From assembly GCA_903870055.1 (NCBI GenBank), contig CAIQBG010000036.1, forward strand, positions 1 through 54,630: 54,630 bases of DNA, given 5' to 3'. This DNA comes from an uncultured Pseudomonadota bacterium. GTDB lineage: Bacteria; Pseudomonadota; Gammaproteobacteria; Burkholderiales; Rhodocyclaceae. Position numbers and translations under genes: made by a program. Under the pieces are notes generated by a model, which worked only from the letters and a program-made list of their open reading frames with translations, was not told the DNA's origin and did no database searches. Positions 25,214 to 33,805 of this stretch are shown piece by piece; position 1 is the first letter of the stretch, and each line of letters opens with the position of its first letter.

Positions 25214-25464
25214 CTATGAAACAGACAATGCTATCGGATCAGTGGATCCAGACCATTGAAAATCCGCAGAAACATAGCAAGGGGCTGTGGATGCAATACC
25301 AGGTCCCGCGTAGTGCAGTCGACGAAGGTGATGGTGCGACCGAAATCCTCAAGGGGCTATTGCGTAAAGCCCCTGATGTCATCCAGCTGGGCGAAGTGCG
25401 TGAAGCATTGATATGTCGGCAGATGGCTGCGCTCAGCGTCTCGGTTCATCGGGGTGGCGTATGA
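25210..25464 (+). CDS. Truncated partial copy of the PilQ ATPase core
   Basis: An 84-residue frame. Residues about 12-66 repeat PilQ residues ~377-433: WIQTIENPQKHSKGLWMQYQ versus WVQTIENPIEYSHGLWMQYQ, then VPRSAVDEG and ILKGLLRKAPDVI. The nucleotide sequences of 24543-24712 and 25241-25410 are also clearly related. It keeps the Asp-box and Walker B part but lacks Walker A, the His box and the Zn motif, so it cannot hydrolyse ATP alone. It keeps 4-nt overlaps at both ends, so it is probably translated. It could be a decaying duplication or a small PilQ-interacting regulator. Confidence 0.7.
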   Translation: MTMKQTMLSDQWIQTIENPQKHSKGLWMQYQVPRSAVDEGDGATEILKGLLRKAPDVIQLGEVREALICRQMAALSVSVHRGGV

Positions 25465-26657
25465 AGCTGACCTATCGCTTTAAAGCGCAAACCATCCAGC
25501 ACCGCCGTCCGGTGAGCGGCATGATCGTCGCGGAAGACCCGGAAGTCGCGCTCTTTGAGCTAAAGAAAATGGGGCTGACCAAAGCGGATGTAAGCCTGAA
25601 TCCGCTGGAGACTCTGTCCACCTGGCTGGGTGCAGTGCCGGATCAGCGCGAGCTTGCGCGTTTTTACCGCACGCTGGGTGTGCGCCTTACAAATCAGGGC
25701 GACCCCGTCGAAGCCGTTACAGGCGGTCTGGAGTATCTGGATGACGAGCGTCTGAAGACGCAAGTGGCCATCTTTGCCGCGCAGCTGGCAGAGGGCCATA
25801 AACCTGCGGATGCCATGCGTCTGGCGAAGTTCGATGAGCGGGAATGTATGGTCGTTGGGGCTTATACAACGGCGGGTGACTACGGCAAGGCTTTTGCCAA
25901 CCTCTCTATTGAGATTGCTGACCGTTATCGATTGACGCGAAGCATCAAGGGGATGCTCCGCATGCCGCAGATCATGGTATCGCTGGTCTGGTTCGCTGGT
26001 CTGCCGGGCGTATTTTTAGGGCTGGCGCCCAACATGATGAAGTTCCTCAAACAGGGTGGCAGCACGCTCAAGATTCCTGACTCGATCCAGGCGTTCTACG
26101 CATTTGTTGGCTGGACCCAGGAGAACCCGTGGCCCACCCTAGGCCTCTATCTCGGTATTCCGGCTCTCGTCTGGTGGGGGATCAATTCCGCATGGTTCAA
26201 GGCCCAACTTGACCGGATCAAAATTGTGCATCAGCTATCGGTCAGAAACGACCACGCCATGCTCTGGGGGGCTTATTCCGTACTGGATCGTGCCGGCATT
26301 AATCCTGCCGAGACCTGCTTCATGCTATCTAAAAGCGCTGCCCGAACTGATTCACGCGACTCGCTGACGATCATGGGACGCCGACTGAAGGGTGGCGACA
26401 ACGACACATTGGCCATTGCTGCTGCCAAGTTTCCGGGATTTGTCGTTTCCCAGTTCTTGGCGGCTAGAAGTTCCGGTTCACTACCGGACGGCCTTGATCG
26501 CTTTGTGCTGGATCTGAAGGACGACATCGAGATCCTCACCCAAAAACTTTCCGACATCGCTGACCTGACCAGCAAGGTCTTGATGGCATTGCTGGTCTTA
26601 GCGCTGGCCTATGTTGTCCTTTACCCGGCCATCGGGCCGGTGCTTTCCAATCTGTAA
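25461..26657 (+). CDS. pilR: PilR-like inner-membrane platform protein
   Basis: A 398-residue GspF/PilC-family protein with the expected repeated layout: cytoplasmic helical domain (LARFYRTLGVRLTNQGDPVE; DDERLKTQVAIFAAQLAEGH), transmembrane segments (MVSLVWFAGLPGVFLGLAP; WPTLGLYLGIPALVWWG), a second cytoplasmic domain and a final C-terminal helix (VLMALLVLALAYVVLYPAI). It anchors the pilus assembly motor. The start at 25461 (ATGAAGCTG) overlaps the preceding short gene by 4 nt; an upstream in-frame start at 25413 is less likely. Confidence 0.93.
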   Translation: MKLTYRFKAQTIQHRRPVSGMIVAEDPEVALFELKKMGLTKADVSLNPLETLSTWLGAVPDQRELARFYRTLGVRLTNQGDPVEAVTGGLEYLDDERLKTQVAIFAAQLAEGHKPADAMRLAKFDERECMVVGAYTTAGDYGKAFANLSIEIADRYRLTRSIKGMLRMPQIMVSLVWFAGLPGVFLGLAPNMMKFLKQGGSTLKIPDSIQAFYAFVGWTQENPWPTLGLYLGIPALVWWGINSAWFKAQLDRIKIVHQLSVRNDHAMLWGAYSVLDRAGINPAETCFMLSKSAARTDSRDSLTIMGRRLKGGDNDTLAIAAAKFPGFVVSQFLAARSSGSLPDGLDRFVLDLKDDIEILTQKLSDIADLTSKVLMALLVLALAYVVLYPAIGPVLSNL

Positions 26658-26693
26658 CAGCACCACTTATTTCATTCTTAAAGGAAAACCACC

Positions 26694-27353
26694 ATGTCTT
26701 ACAAACGCCTCATGAATCTCAAACGTGCCATCAAGTATGGTTTGCTGCGTCGTATCGCCACCATGGCTCCAAACGTACGGCACTGCCAAACCCAGAGAGG
26801 CTTCACAACGACTGAAATCCTGGTTGCCATAACGATCATCGGCATCATGCTTGCTGCCATGTCGGGCATGGTTAAAACCGACCGTTCCAAAGCAACCTCC
26901 ATGATGTCATCTATGTCTAGCATGTCATCGGCCATGCAGCGCGCTAAAGCGGATATGGGGTGCTACCCCAAGGTTCCCGGCGCGCTCTGGGACAGCACCT
27001 TGCCAACGGGAACCAACATGTACTGTGGTTTGCCTGGCCTTGTGACCTGGGCAGGTCCCTATCTGGAAAAGCAGCCGGTTGATTCCACGGGTGCGCAGCT
27101 GCAGACCCCAAAATATGGTGATTCCTCGTATATCACCATTAACCGAGAAGCAACACCGGCAGGTGGTCTGGGTTGGTATTACTACCTGCGTGCTAACAAT
27201 ATTCAGAATGCTGTGATCAGTGAAGCGCTGCAGGTCTGCAACGGCAAGACGGATAGCTCGGTGACCTTCAGCACGGCCAAATGTCGTGCGACGCTGGGTA
27301 CAGGTGGTGTAGAAATCGGCACCTTCGACGTGCTCGTAGAAGAGTCACGCTGA
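26694..27353 (+). CDS. pilS: PilS-like major type IV prepilin
   Basis: A 219-residue prepilin. A 36-residue leader ends in QRG, followed by the class III signal FTTTEILVAITIIGIMLAAM with Glu at +5 of the mature protein. The long leader is typical of type IVb pilins. The mature part has a short Met/Ser-rich helix extension (MMSSMSSMSSAM) and Cys pairs for the D-region. AAAGGA precedes the start. It is the likely main subunit of the thin pilus, processed by the PilU-type peptidase encoded at 33796-34356. Its stop overlaps the next start by 1 nt. Confidence 0.93.
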   Translation: MSYKRLMNLKRAIKYGLLRRIATMAPNVRHCQTQRGFTTTEILVAITIIGIMLAAMSGMVKTDRSKATSMMSSMSSMSSAMQRAKADMGCYPKVPGALWDSTLPTGTNMYCGLPGLVTWAGPYLEKQPVDSTGAQLQTPKYGDSSYITINREATPAGGLGWYYYLRANNIQNAVISEALQVCNGKTDSSVTFSTAKCRATLGTGGVEIGTFDVLVEESR

Positions 27354-28240
27354 TGCATTTCACGGGGCGGTCTGCTGAACAGGGCGGTACGACGCTGCTC
27401 TTTCTGATGGCGATTCTGCTGGGGTTTCTGGCAGTCGCCGTGAGTCTGTCTGATGACGTTAACCGCCGTCTGCGGTTGGCGCGCACAGACGACCAGGCCG
27501 CCTATGTGAAAGAACTCGCGGATCGACTCAATACCGCTTATGACAACCTATTGCGTAGCCGTGGTGCTGCGAGTTACGCAAGCCAGGCCATGATCGTGCT
27601 CGACAATCCGGGCACGATCAGTGGCAGCCAATTGCTAACGGCGCTCGGTGAGACCAACCCTCGTTACAACGTCCAGGCTTGGGTATCCGACCTTAAGACT
27701 TTCAGTCCATGTACGGATGCCTCCAGTTGCACAGGCGTGTCTGGTCAGCTGGCTAGCCGCAAGATTTATTTCTGGATCCCACCAGAGTCCGTAACGGATA
27801 CCTCTGGACCGAATGCCACCGGCCAATGGGTAGCAGATCCGGCCGTCACGATCTGGGAAGTCGTCGATGGACAGATGCTCCAGGGCGTGATCTACGGGGA
27901 CACGATGCACACCTTTGATCGCCTGGTGCAGTGGTTCCAACAGTATTACGCCGCTCGGTTGGTAGAGGGAGGTGGCACCGCCTTGAACCTCTTCCGGTCA
28001 GCAGATTGCTCAGATGCACTGGCTCAGCAGGGCCTGCCTTGTATCGACAGCGCATCTTCGGCGTTAACGACCGTGCTTCAGGCAACAGGCCTATCTGCAT
28101 CAGATTTAGTCGACGCATGGGGGTTTCCGATTCAGCTCAGTAATCCGACGTCCGCCACGACGCTGAACCTTGTTTCTACTCAGACGCAAAGCAACGGCCA
28201 GATCTTTACGGTCAACCGCCAGATCGACAGCCCCAACTAG
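27353..28240 (+). CDS. Pilin-like protein lacking Glu5
   Basis: A 295-residue protein beginning with a short leader (FTGRSAEQGG) and then a hydrophobic helix (TTLLFLMAILLGFLAVAVSL), as in a prepilin, but position +5 is not Glu. The rest is an exported domain with Cys (TFSPCTDASSCTG; CSDALAQQGLPC) and Trp-rich segments. A GspK/PilX-type minor pilin, in which Glu5 is also missing, is one explanation; a plain membrane-anchored protein is another. The start at 27353 overlaps the pilS stop by 1 nt. Confidence 0.72.
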   Translation: MHFTGRSAEQGGTTLLFLMAILLGFLAVAVSLSDDVNRRLRLARTDDQAAYVKELADRLNTAYDNLLRSRGAASYASQAMIVLDNPGTISGSQLLTALGETNPRYNVQAWVSDLKTFSPCTDASSCTGVSGQLASRKIYFWIPPESVTDTSGPNATGQWVADPAVTIWEVVDGQMLQGVIYGDTMHTFDRLVQWFQQYYAARLVEGGGTALNLFRSADCSDALAQQGLPCIDSASSALTTVLQATGLSASDLVDAWGFPIQLSNPTSATTLNLVSTQTQSNGQIFTVNRQIDSPN

Positions 28241-28279
28241 TTATCAATCAACACTTCAACCGCCATAAGAAAGCCGACC

Positions 28280-29323
28280 ATGAACCTAGCCACCGCCCTT
28301 GAAGCCGTTTTATCCGATCCGGATGTTACTGACATTCATTTCACTGATGGTGGAGCCGTCTGGATCCGTTCCGGTCGCTCTCTCATTCCGCATCCGGAGG
28401 GCATTGCCCTTGAGCCGGGTGAGTTGAATTCCTGGTTGGCAGATAATCACTTCCACAACGATCCCATCGCCAGCCTCTCCGAGTTAGGCGGCGATGCGGA
28501 TTTTGCGTATTCGACGCCGAATTGCCGACTGCGTGCGCAAGCATTCCTATCGGGCGGACGTCTATGTATGGCCATGCGTCGATTGTCGGACAATGCCATC
28601 GAATTCAGTCAGTTAGGATTGCCGGAACAAGTGCTCAATTTGGCCGTCCGGCCACGTGGCATTTTTCTGGTGACGGGACAGACCGGTTCAGGGAAATCCA
28701 CGACGCTCGCTTCCATCATTAACCACCTGAACCGCAACGAACAGCAGCACATCATCACCATCGAGGATCCGGTTGAATATCTCTACGAGAACGACCGCTG
28801 CCTGATCACCCAGCGCGAAGTAAAGCGCGATACCACGAGCTACGTCCGTGCACTTCGTGCGGCACTGCGTGAAGATCCCGACACCATCCTGATCGGGGAA
28901 ATCCGCGACCGCGAAACCATGGAAATCGCCCTGTCAGCCGCCGAAACCGGTCACCTAGTGCTGGCGACGCTGCACACGAATGGTGCGGCCGCCACAGTCG
29001 AGCGCGTTGCCAGTTTCTTTGAAGGCACTGTTAAGGCAGCGGCCATGAGCGTATTCGGATCCGTCATTAACGGTATCGTCTGCCAGCAACGACTTTTTGA
29101 CAAAGAAGGTAAGACCGTCATTGTCCCGGAAGTCATGGTGCCGACCGATGCTATTCGTAACAACATCCGCAAGTCGGAAATCATTCAGATCATCCAAGCG
29201 ATGCGTATGGGTTCGCGAGATGGCCAGTTGCTATTTGATACAGCACTGCGCGATCTAATGAGCAGCGGTCGGATTGACTATGAAACAGCGTGCTTCTATG
29301 CGACCGAACCCGATCAGATCTGA
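28280..29323 (+). CDS. pilT: PilT-like pilus retraction ATPase
   Basis: A 347-residue ATPase of PilT length. Walker A GQTGSGKST is at residues 133-141, the Asp box is ITIEDPVEYLYEN, Walker B is DTILIGEIRDRETM, the His box is GHLVLATLHTNGA, and the C-terminal region carries a PilT-like AIRNNIRKSEIIQIIQAM. PilT proteins depolymerise the pilus. The R64 thin-pilus operon uses the name pilT for a lytic transglycosylase and has no such ATPase, so the name here refers to the twitching-type family. Retraction is inferred from sequence. Confidence 0.9.
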   Translation: MNLATALEAVLSDPDVTDIHFTDGGAVWIRSGRSLIPHPEGIALEPGELNSWLADNHFHNDPIASLSELGGDADFAYSTPNCRLRAQAFLSGGRLCMAMRRLSDNAIEFSQLGLPEQVLNLAVRPRGIFLVTGQTGSGKSTTLASIINHLNRNEQQHIITIEDPVEYLYENDRCLITQREVKRDTTSYVRALRAALREDPDTILIGEIRDRETMEIALSAAETGHLVLATLHTNGAAATVERVASFFEGTVKAAAMSVFGSVINGIVCQQRLFDKEGKTVIVPEVMVPTDAIRNNIRKSEIIQIIQAMRMGSRDGQLLFDTALRDLMSSGRIDYETACFYATEPDQI

Positions 29324-29327
29324 AGAC

Positions 29328-30323
29328 ATGCGCCGATTTGTGACAAAGCAACCGATTCAGTGTGTCGCCAGGCACGCTGAGCGTGGCTTTACCTTGATGG
29401 AAATTTTGATTGCCGTTGCGGTTCTTGGCGCATTGCTGATCCCGATCATGAATTTGGCCGAAGGTGCCTTGCGTTGGGCTACCCGGTTAGAAACGGAGAA
29501 CCAACTCAAAGATCTTAAGGCCGGGATCACCAAAGCCTATACGGAAGACCTGAAACTTGCCGAGGGTAGCACGGGGCAAGTCCTGACGCTCTCCGGCGGG
29601 ACGATCAGTCAGGTACTGCCTGCGGATTACGGCGGTAACGGTAGTCGGGTGTGTAGCAGCAACAGCAACACCTTTCTGCCGATAGGCCGCTGGCTGGCCG
29701 GTTCGCCCAGCAAAGCCTATCTCGACGGTAGCGGTCTGCCCCTGTGCGTCTTTATCACGCCCCAGCTGACCACAACCATCAATAACGTGGCCGTCAAATA
29801 TCGCGTGATCGCTGTGGTGGCCGCTGGCCGAGATGGCTACGTCAACCCCGGAACATCACTGAGCAACACAACGGGCGTGCTGACGCTGGCATCAGATGAC
29901 CGGGGAATCGTCATCGATGGCAAACATCTGGCCAGTGATCGCTTCAATCTGACGCTAACGCGGATGCAGGCCATCGTCGGGGCGCTCAATACTTACTTCT
30001 TTAACCGATTCATGGGGAATGCTTCTCGCAGCATTGCACTCGACTACTTTACGGCTGCAAGCGACACAACAGGACTCATCCCAGATACCGGTGGCACGGC
30101 CAAAGGCATGGATACGCTGGGCATTACAAGCGCACTCGGCCTATCGACTACCGATATCACCGATGGCTACGGCCAGTACTTCACGCTGGATAACTCATCC
30201 AGTGCAGTTCGCAGTCCATCAAATGCCAACGCCAATCTGCAAACACCCCCATTTACCGCGCAGGTCGGCACCACGCTGCCTGGCGGCACCACGCTCAGCA
30301 TGAGCGCCATCGGTTCTTATTGA
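29328..30323 (+). CDS. pilV: PilV-like minor prepilin
   Basis: A 331-residue prepilin. The leader ends RHAERG, then FTLMEILIAVAVLGALLIPI with Glu at +5. The large C-terminal domain (about residues 90-331) is Ser/Thr/Gly-rich. R64 PilV is a minor pilin with a tip adhesin domain; size, prepilin signal and position agree. There are no shufflon repeats or recombinase, so the C-terminus is fixed. The start at 29328 lies 5 nt after the pilT stop; an earlier ATG at 29280 would overlap pilT. Confidence 0.8.
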   Translation: MRRFVTKQPIQCVARHAERGFTLMEILIAVAVLGALLIPIMNLAEGALRWATRLETENQLKDLKAGITKAYTEDLKLAEGSTGQVLTLSGGTISQVLPADYGGNGSRVCSSNSNTFLPIGRWLAGSPSKAYLDGSGLPLCVFITPQLTTTINNVAVKYRVIAVVAAGRDGYVNPGTSLSNTTGVLTLASDDRGIVIDGKHLASDRFNLTLTRMQAIVGALNTYFFNRFMGNASRSIALDYFTAASDTTGLIPDTGGTAKGMDTLGITSALGLSTTDITDGYGQYFTLDNSSSAVRSPSNANANLQTPPFTAQVGTTLPGGTTLSMSAIGSY

Positions 30324-30335
30324 TAGGACGAATCT

Positions 30336-31058
30336 ATGTCACGTAAAACACGCTTCATAGTCATTGCAACTCTGATTGCCGTTGGCACAACGATTGCGCT
30401 CGTTGCCTACGATGTTTACCCCTATTTGATGGCACGCCACCAGATCGAGAGAGACGTTAAAGAGGGGAAGGTGCGCTTCCCTCATGACGACGACGTAGCG
30501 ATTACTATCGGACTTAATACCTGTCGCGCATGGCGCGAGAAACTCTACGACGAAGATACAGGGGCTGACCGCCGAAGCAACTGGATCGCCCCAGAATTCA
30601 GCGCGGAAAGAAATGCAGAGCGTAATTGTCTGCTGCATTTAGCACCTGATGTGAGCTCACCCATGGGCGCCATGGCGTTTGCATCCTGGATACGTCAATG
30701 GCTGATTCATTTCCCAGACAAAGCGTTAGAAGCAGCTGCGCTCAAGGCACTGGCCAATGCTCGTGCCAACCTTGAGCAACACCGAGAGATTTATGACCGC
30801 CAGACCGAGGTCATGGACATTGCGCAACGCTCCTTTCTGATCCGTGAGCTTCGCGACATCTATCACAACGTCTTTTGGACTGACGCATTACACAACCGAT
30901 ATAACGCGCTACAAGAGCCGATTGATTGGTTACACGAAGCGGAATTTGGTGTGCGAGATCCCGAAGCGTTTCGAGACTTATTAGCCTGGAAGCGCCACAT
31001 GCTGGCCCCGGCTCCTCGCACCAAATCTGATGCCGCAACTGCGGTTAGCACTCACTAA
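30336..31058 (+). CDS. Single-pass membrane protein of the pilus operon
   Basis: A 240-residue protein with an N-terminal transmembrane segment (FIVIATLIAVGTTIALVAYD) and a helical, charged C-terminal domain (LEAAALKALANARANLEQHR; SFLIRELRDIYHNVFW) with two Cys. There is no prepilin motif. No family is recognised. Its place between pilV-like and pilP-like genes suggests a pilus-assembly accessory. Confidence 0.75.
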   Translation: MSRKTRFIVIATLIAVGTTIALVAYDVYPYLMARHQIERDVKEGKVRFPHDDDVAITIGLNTCRAWREKLYDEDTGADRRSNWIAPEFSAERNAERNCLLHLAPDVSSPMGAMAFASWIRQWLIHFPDKALEAAALKALANARANLEQHREIYDRQTEVMDIAQRSFLIRELRDIYHNVFWTDALHNRYNALQEPIDWLHEAEFGVRDPEAFRDLLAWKRHMLAPAPRTKSDAATAVSTH

Positions 31059-31073
31059 AGGAGTTCATTCCCC

Positions 31074-32117
31074 ATGAAAAATCACCCTCTCACCACGCCC
31101 AAACTCCTGCTGCTGTGTCTGACCGCCATTGGTTCCAGCGCTGCATTGGCACAACAACTCGGCGCCATTCCTGTCGCAGTTGCTGCTAATCCGGCGTTTA
31201 TTCAGGCGGGGCCATCTGGTATGGCTGCTCAAGCCATTCAGACAGCCACCCAGGCTGTCACTGCTACCCCGGTGGCGAGCACCGCTCCGACAGCAACTAG
31301 TCCCGCGAATACACCTGCCAAACAGGCCGCCCAGACCGACGAGAAAGCCAACGAGAAGACCAACGACAGGGCTAAGCCGGTTTTGGCGAACAATGCCCAG
31401 CCTACAGAGAAGGCAGCGCCAGATGCAACGCCGCCAAAAGCCGAAGTCAATCCGATGACCGGCAAAGTTGCCGACATCGAGACGTTGACGCTTACTTACG
31501 AGCGCGAGAAGCTGCTTGCTGCCATCGCTACTGAGAAGCAGAAGCGACTGACTGCAGAGCGCACTGCCAACGACCAGGCAATGCCGACACCGCCTAGCGG
31601 GCCGATGAAGGCACCGCTAGTCGGGCCAGTAGGTTCCAATCCGGGTGCGCCTGCCAATGCTCCGGTAGAAACTCCCGTCAAGCCGGTCAAAGTCGCCAAG
31701 ACTAAACCGGTTCAGGTTATGCCAGCGATGCCCATGCTCGCCGGTACCATGATGCAAAATGGTGAGCGCTACGCCATCATCGAGCAAAGTGGCGAATCGG
31801 TGGTTGTGAAGCAAGGCCAAACTGCCTTTGGGCAGGCTGTTGGCCGTATTAGCGAAAGCAGTGTATCGCTGGGTGGCATGATGCTGTCTGCGCAAGCACC
31901 CAGTGTCATGCGCGTGGCCAGAAACGATATGCCGGTTGGTGGCGCTTCGGTCGGGGGTACGCAGTCCGTTGCAGGTAACGGACCGATGCCAGCTCCCTTG
32001 TCTGGCGTGAATCCATCGTTGCCGCTGACCATCCCTACCCAGGGACAGGCACCTACCAACACGGCCATGATGCAGCCGATGGGCATCCCGGCCACTGGGG
32101 CAGGGATCGGTCGATGA
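31074..32117 (+). CDS. pilP: PilP-like pilus biogenesis protein
   Basis: A 347-residue exported protein: signal peptide (LLLLCLTAIGSSAALA), Ala/Pro/Thr-rich linkers, a central helix VADIETLTLTYEREKLLAAI, and a small beta domain (YAIIEQSGESVVVKQGQTAF). The motif of a helix followed by 'TLTL/ETL..' and a short beta domain resembles R64-type PilP, though this protein is much longer because of the linkers. PilP is thought to act in the periplasm between platform and secretin. AAAGGAG precedes the start. Confidence 0.6.
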   Translation: MKNHPLTTPKLLLLCLTAIGSSAALAQQLGAIPVAVAANPAFIQAGPSGMAAQAIQTATQAVTATPVASTAPTATSPANTPAKQAAQTDEKANEKTNDRAKPVLANNAQPTEKAAPDATPPKAEVNPMTGKVADIETLTLTYEREKLLAAIATEKQKRLTAERTANDQAMPTPPSGPMKAPLVGPVGSNPGAPANAPVETPVKPVKVAKTKPVQVMPAMPMLAGTMMQNGERYAIIEQSGESVVVKQGQTAFGQAVGRISESSVSLGGMMLSAQAPSVMRVARNDMPVGGASVGGTQSVAGNGPMPAPLSGVNPSLPLTIPTQGQAPTNTAMMQPMGIPATGAGIGR

Positions 32118-33805
32118 AACTCCGGGCAATACTGTTGTTAGTTGCGGCACTGGTCACTCAGGTGCCCTACGCTGCTTCCGGCCGAGTATCGAGCCTTACG
32201 GCCCGGACTTATGGACTGACTCTGTTAACAGTCTCTGAAGTCGTCACAAACCCGTCCAATCCACAGTCACAGGTCGCTGTATTTCATGGCGGCGTGCGAA
32301 GTGATGGTGGATCGACGGGTAGCACATCGAGCAACCGACAAAACCAGGCATTGCCTCCGCTGGCCGGGAACCTCTGGGTTCCCGTGGCCTATGGCACGCC
32401 GACGCTTGCCAGCATTTTGGCAACATCGGCCACATACAGCCGAACAATCGTTAATTCAGTGGCCGCGCAACTGAAAGCGTCCATGAAGGCTGCCAACGCC
32501 AGCTCGGCAGTTTTTCAGTATGACCAAGAAGTCCAGGTTCAAGGACAGCCAACGACCCCGCTACCGCATCTTGTTTGGACGCTCTTCGTCGACGCCAGCG
32601 GTCGTGTGTTTTACGGGGATCCCATCGTAATTCCAGGCGAACCGACCTATATCTATGCCATTTACACGCCTAAGAACGTAGCCAGTGGTCTACCAGCAGG
32701 CTGGGCTTACCCCAATGCCGGGACTCTGCGCTATCAGATCCTGAAAGCGAAGGACAATTCCCTGGTACAGGACTGGGTAACAGTGAATGTGAATGGAGTC
32801 TATGACGACCCCATCCAGACAGTAAATTCCGGCGCGCAGGTGGATCCGGATGCCGGCCTGAAGTGCCTGGTAAACAGCACCAGCGGTGGTTGTGTGACCG
32901 GTTATGCCGACTTAGTGACGCTTCTTGGTCAGACAGGATCTGTTGCTGCAGTTCTGGATTACACCCGTCAACTTCAGCCAACCATGCAAAACAACGCTGA
33001 CGGCACAGTTAGCCCGAAGTCTGCCGTCAGCTATGACCAGCGCAACTGGTCGTGGACGACATGCACGTATCAGAACGTCGGAAGCCTTGGCATGGAACTA
33101 AATGCCCAGACAGATCGTTACATGGTGATGCCAAATGGCAAATACAGCCAGATGGGGACGGCATCACAAAAAACACAAGCACCGACCCAACCATTCAATA
33201 TCTCAGCGGGAATCGCTCCTAGCTACGTGCCGGCACTGTCCGCATATGTATTCGACACGGTTACACCTGGCAATCCAATCACTCAAGCCGGCGCGATTCC
33301 AAATATCGTCAACTTGGCTTCTATTACCGAGTCTGGTTCAAGCACCACAACTCAGCCTGTTGATATGAATTACGGATCAGGAACGCAGAGTGCCACGGTG
33401 TATCTTTCGGCGGCTCCTGTGCGTGCTGTCGTCAATTATTACCATGCAGATAATTATGGACAGCTTTGGGTGAACAACCGCCTTGTCGCCGGAAACACAC
33501 TGGGTTGGATGCGCGACATTAGAAGTCTTTATTGGGGGTCTTACCCGTATGACAGTTGCGGTTGGGATGATTGGGGTTACTCTTGCACCACCCAGTATTA
33601 CTCAGAACTTACTGATGCAACAGGCTCTCACGGCGCCTTCTACGACGATAACTGTAACTGGGGTTGCCGAGGCACAAGCCCCGGTTGGGATATAACCGGT
33701 TACCTGCAAAAAGGAAACAACGTCATCACTATGGCGTGTGCCAATGTCGGCGGCGCAGACGGTTGCAATCTTTCCATCACGATTACAACCACGCCATGCC
33801 AATGA
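32114..33805 (+). CDS. Large secreted Cys/Trp-rich protein of the pilus operon
   Basis: A 563-residue protein with a Sec signal peptide (ILLLVAALVTQVPYAASG). The middle is beta-rich. The C-terminal ~150 residues form a Trp/Tyr/Cys-rich region (YGQLWVNNRLVAGN, SYPYDSCGWDDWGYSCTT, NCNWGCRGTSPGWDI, MACANVGGADGCNLSI) that resembles a disulfide-stabilised, carbohydrate-binding-like beta domain. There is no prepilin signal. By analogy with the secreted proteins TcpF and CofJ of type IVb pili, or with tip adhesins, it may contact the recipient cell; this is inference. It overlaps the flanking genes by 4 nt and 10 nt. Confidence 0.75.
   Translation: MKLRAILLLVAALVTQVPYAASGRVSSLTARTYGLTLLTVSEVVTNPSNPQSQVAVFHGGVRSDGGSTGSTSSNRQNQALPPLAGNLWVPVAYGTPTLASILATSATYSRTIVNSVAAQLKASMKAANASSAVFQYDQEVQVQGQPTTPLPHLVWTLFVDASGRVFYGDPIVIPGEPTYIYAIYTPKNVASGLPAGWAYPNAGTLRYQILKAKDNSLVQDWVTVNVNGVYDDPIQTVNSGAQVDPDAGLKCLVNSTSGGCVTGYADLVTLLGQTGSVAAVLDYTRQLQPTMQNNADGTVSPKSAVSYDQRNWSWTTCTYQNVGSLGMELNAQTDRYMVMPNGKYSQMGTASQKTQAPTQPFNISAGIAPSYVPALSAYVFDTVTPGNPITQAGAIPNIVNLASITESGSSTTTQPVDMNYGSGTQSATVYLSAAPVRAVVNYYHADNYGQLWVNNRLVAGNTLGWMRDIRSLYWGSYPYDSCGWDDWGYSCTTQYYSELTDATGSHGAFYDDNCNWGCRGTSPGWDITGYLQKGNNVITMACANVGGADGCNLSITITTTPCQ

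Noticed and set aside
29328..30323. A shufflon in the PilV-like gene
   Set aside because: No inverted repeat family, no alternative C-terminal segments and no rci-type recombinase gene are seen.
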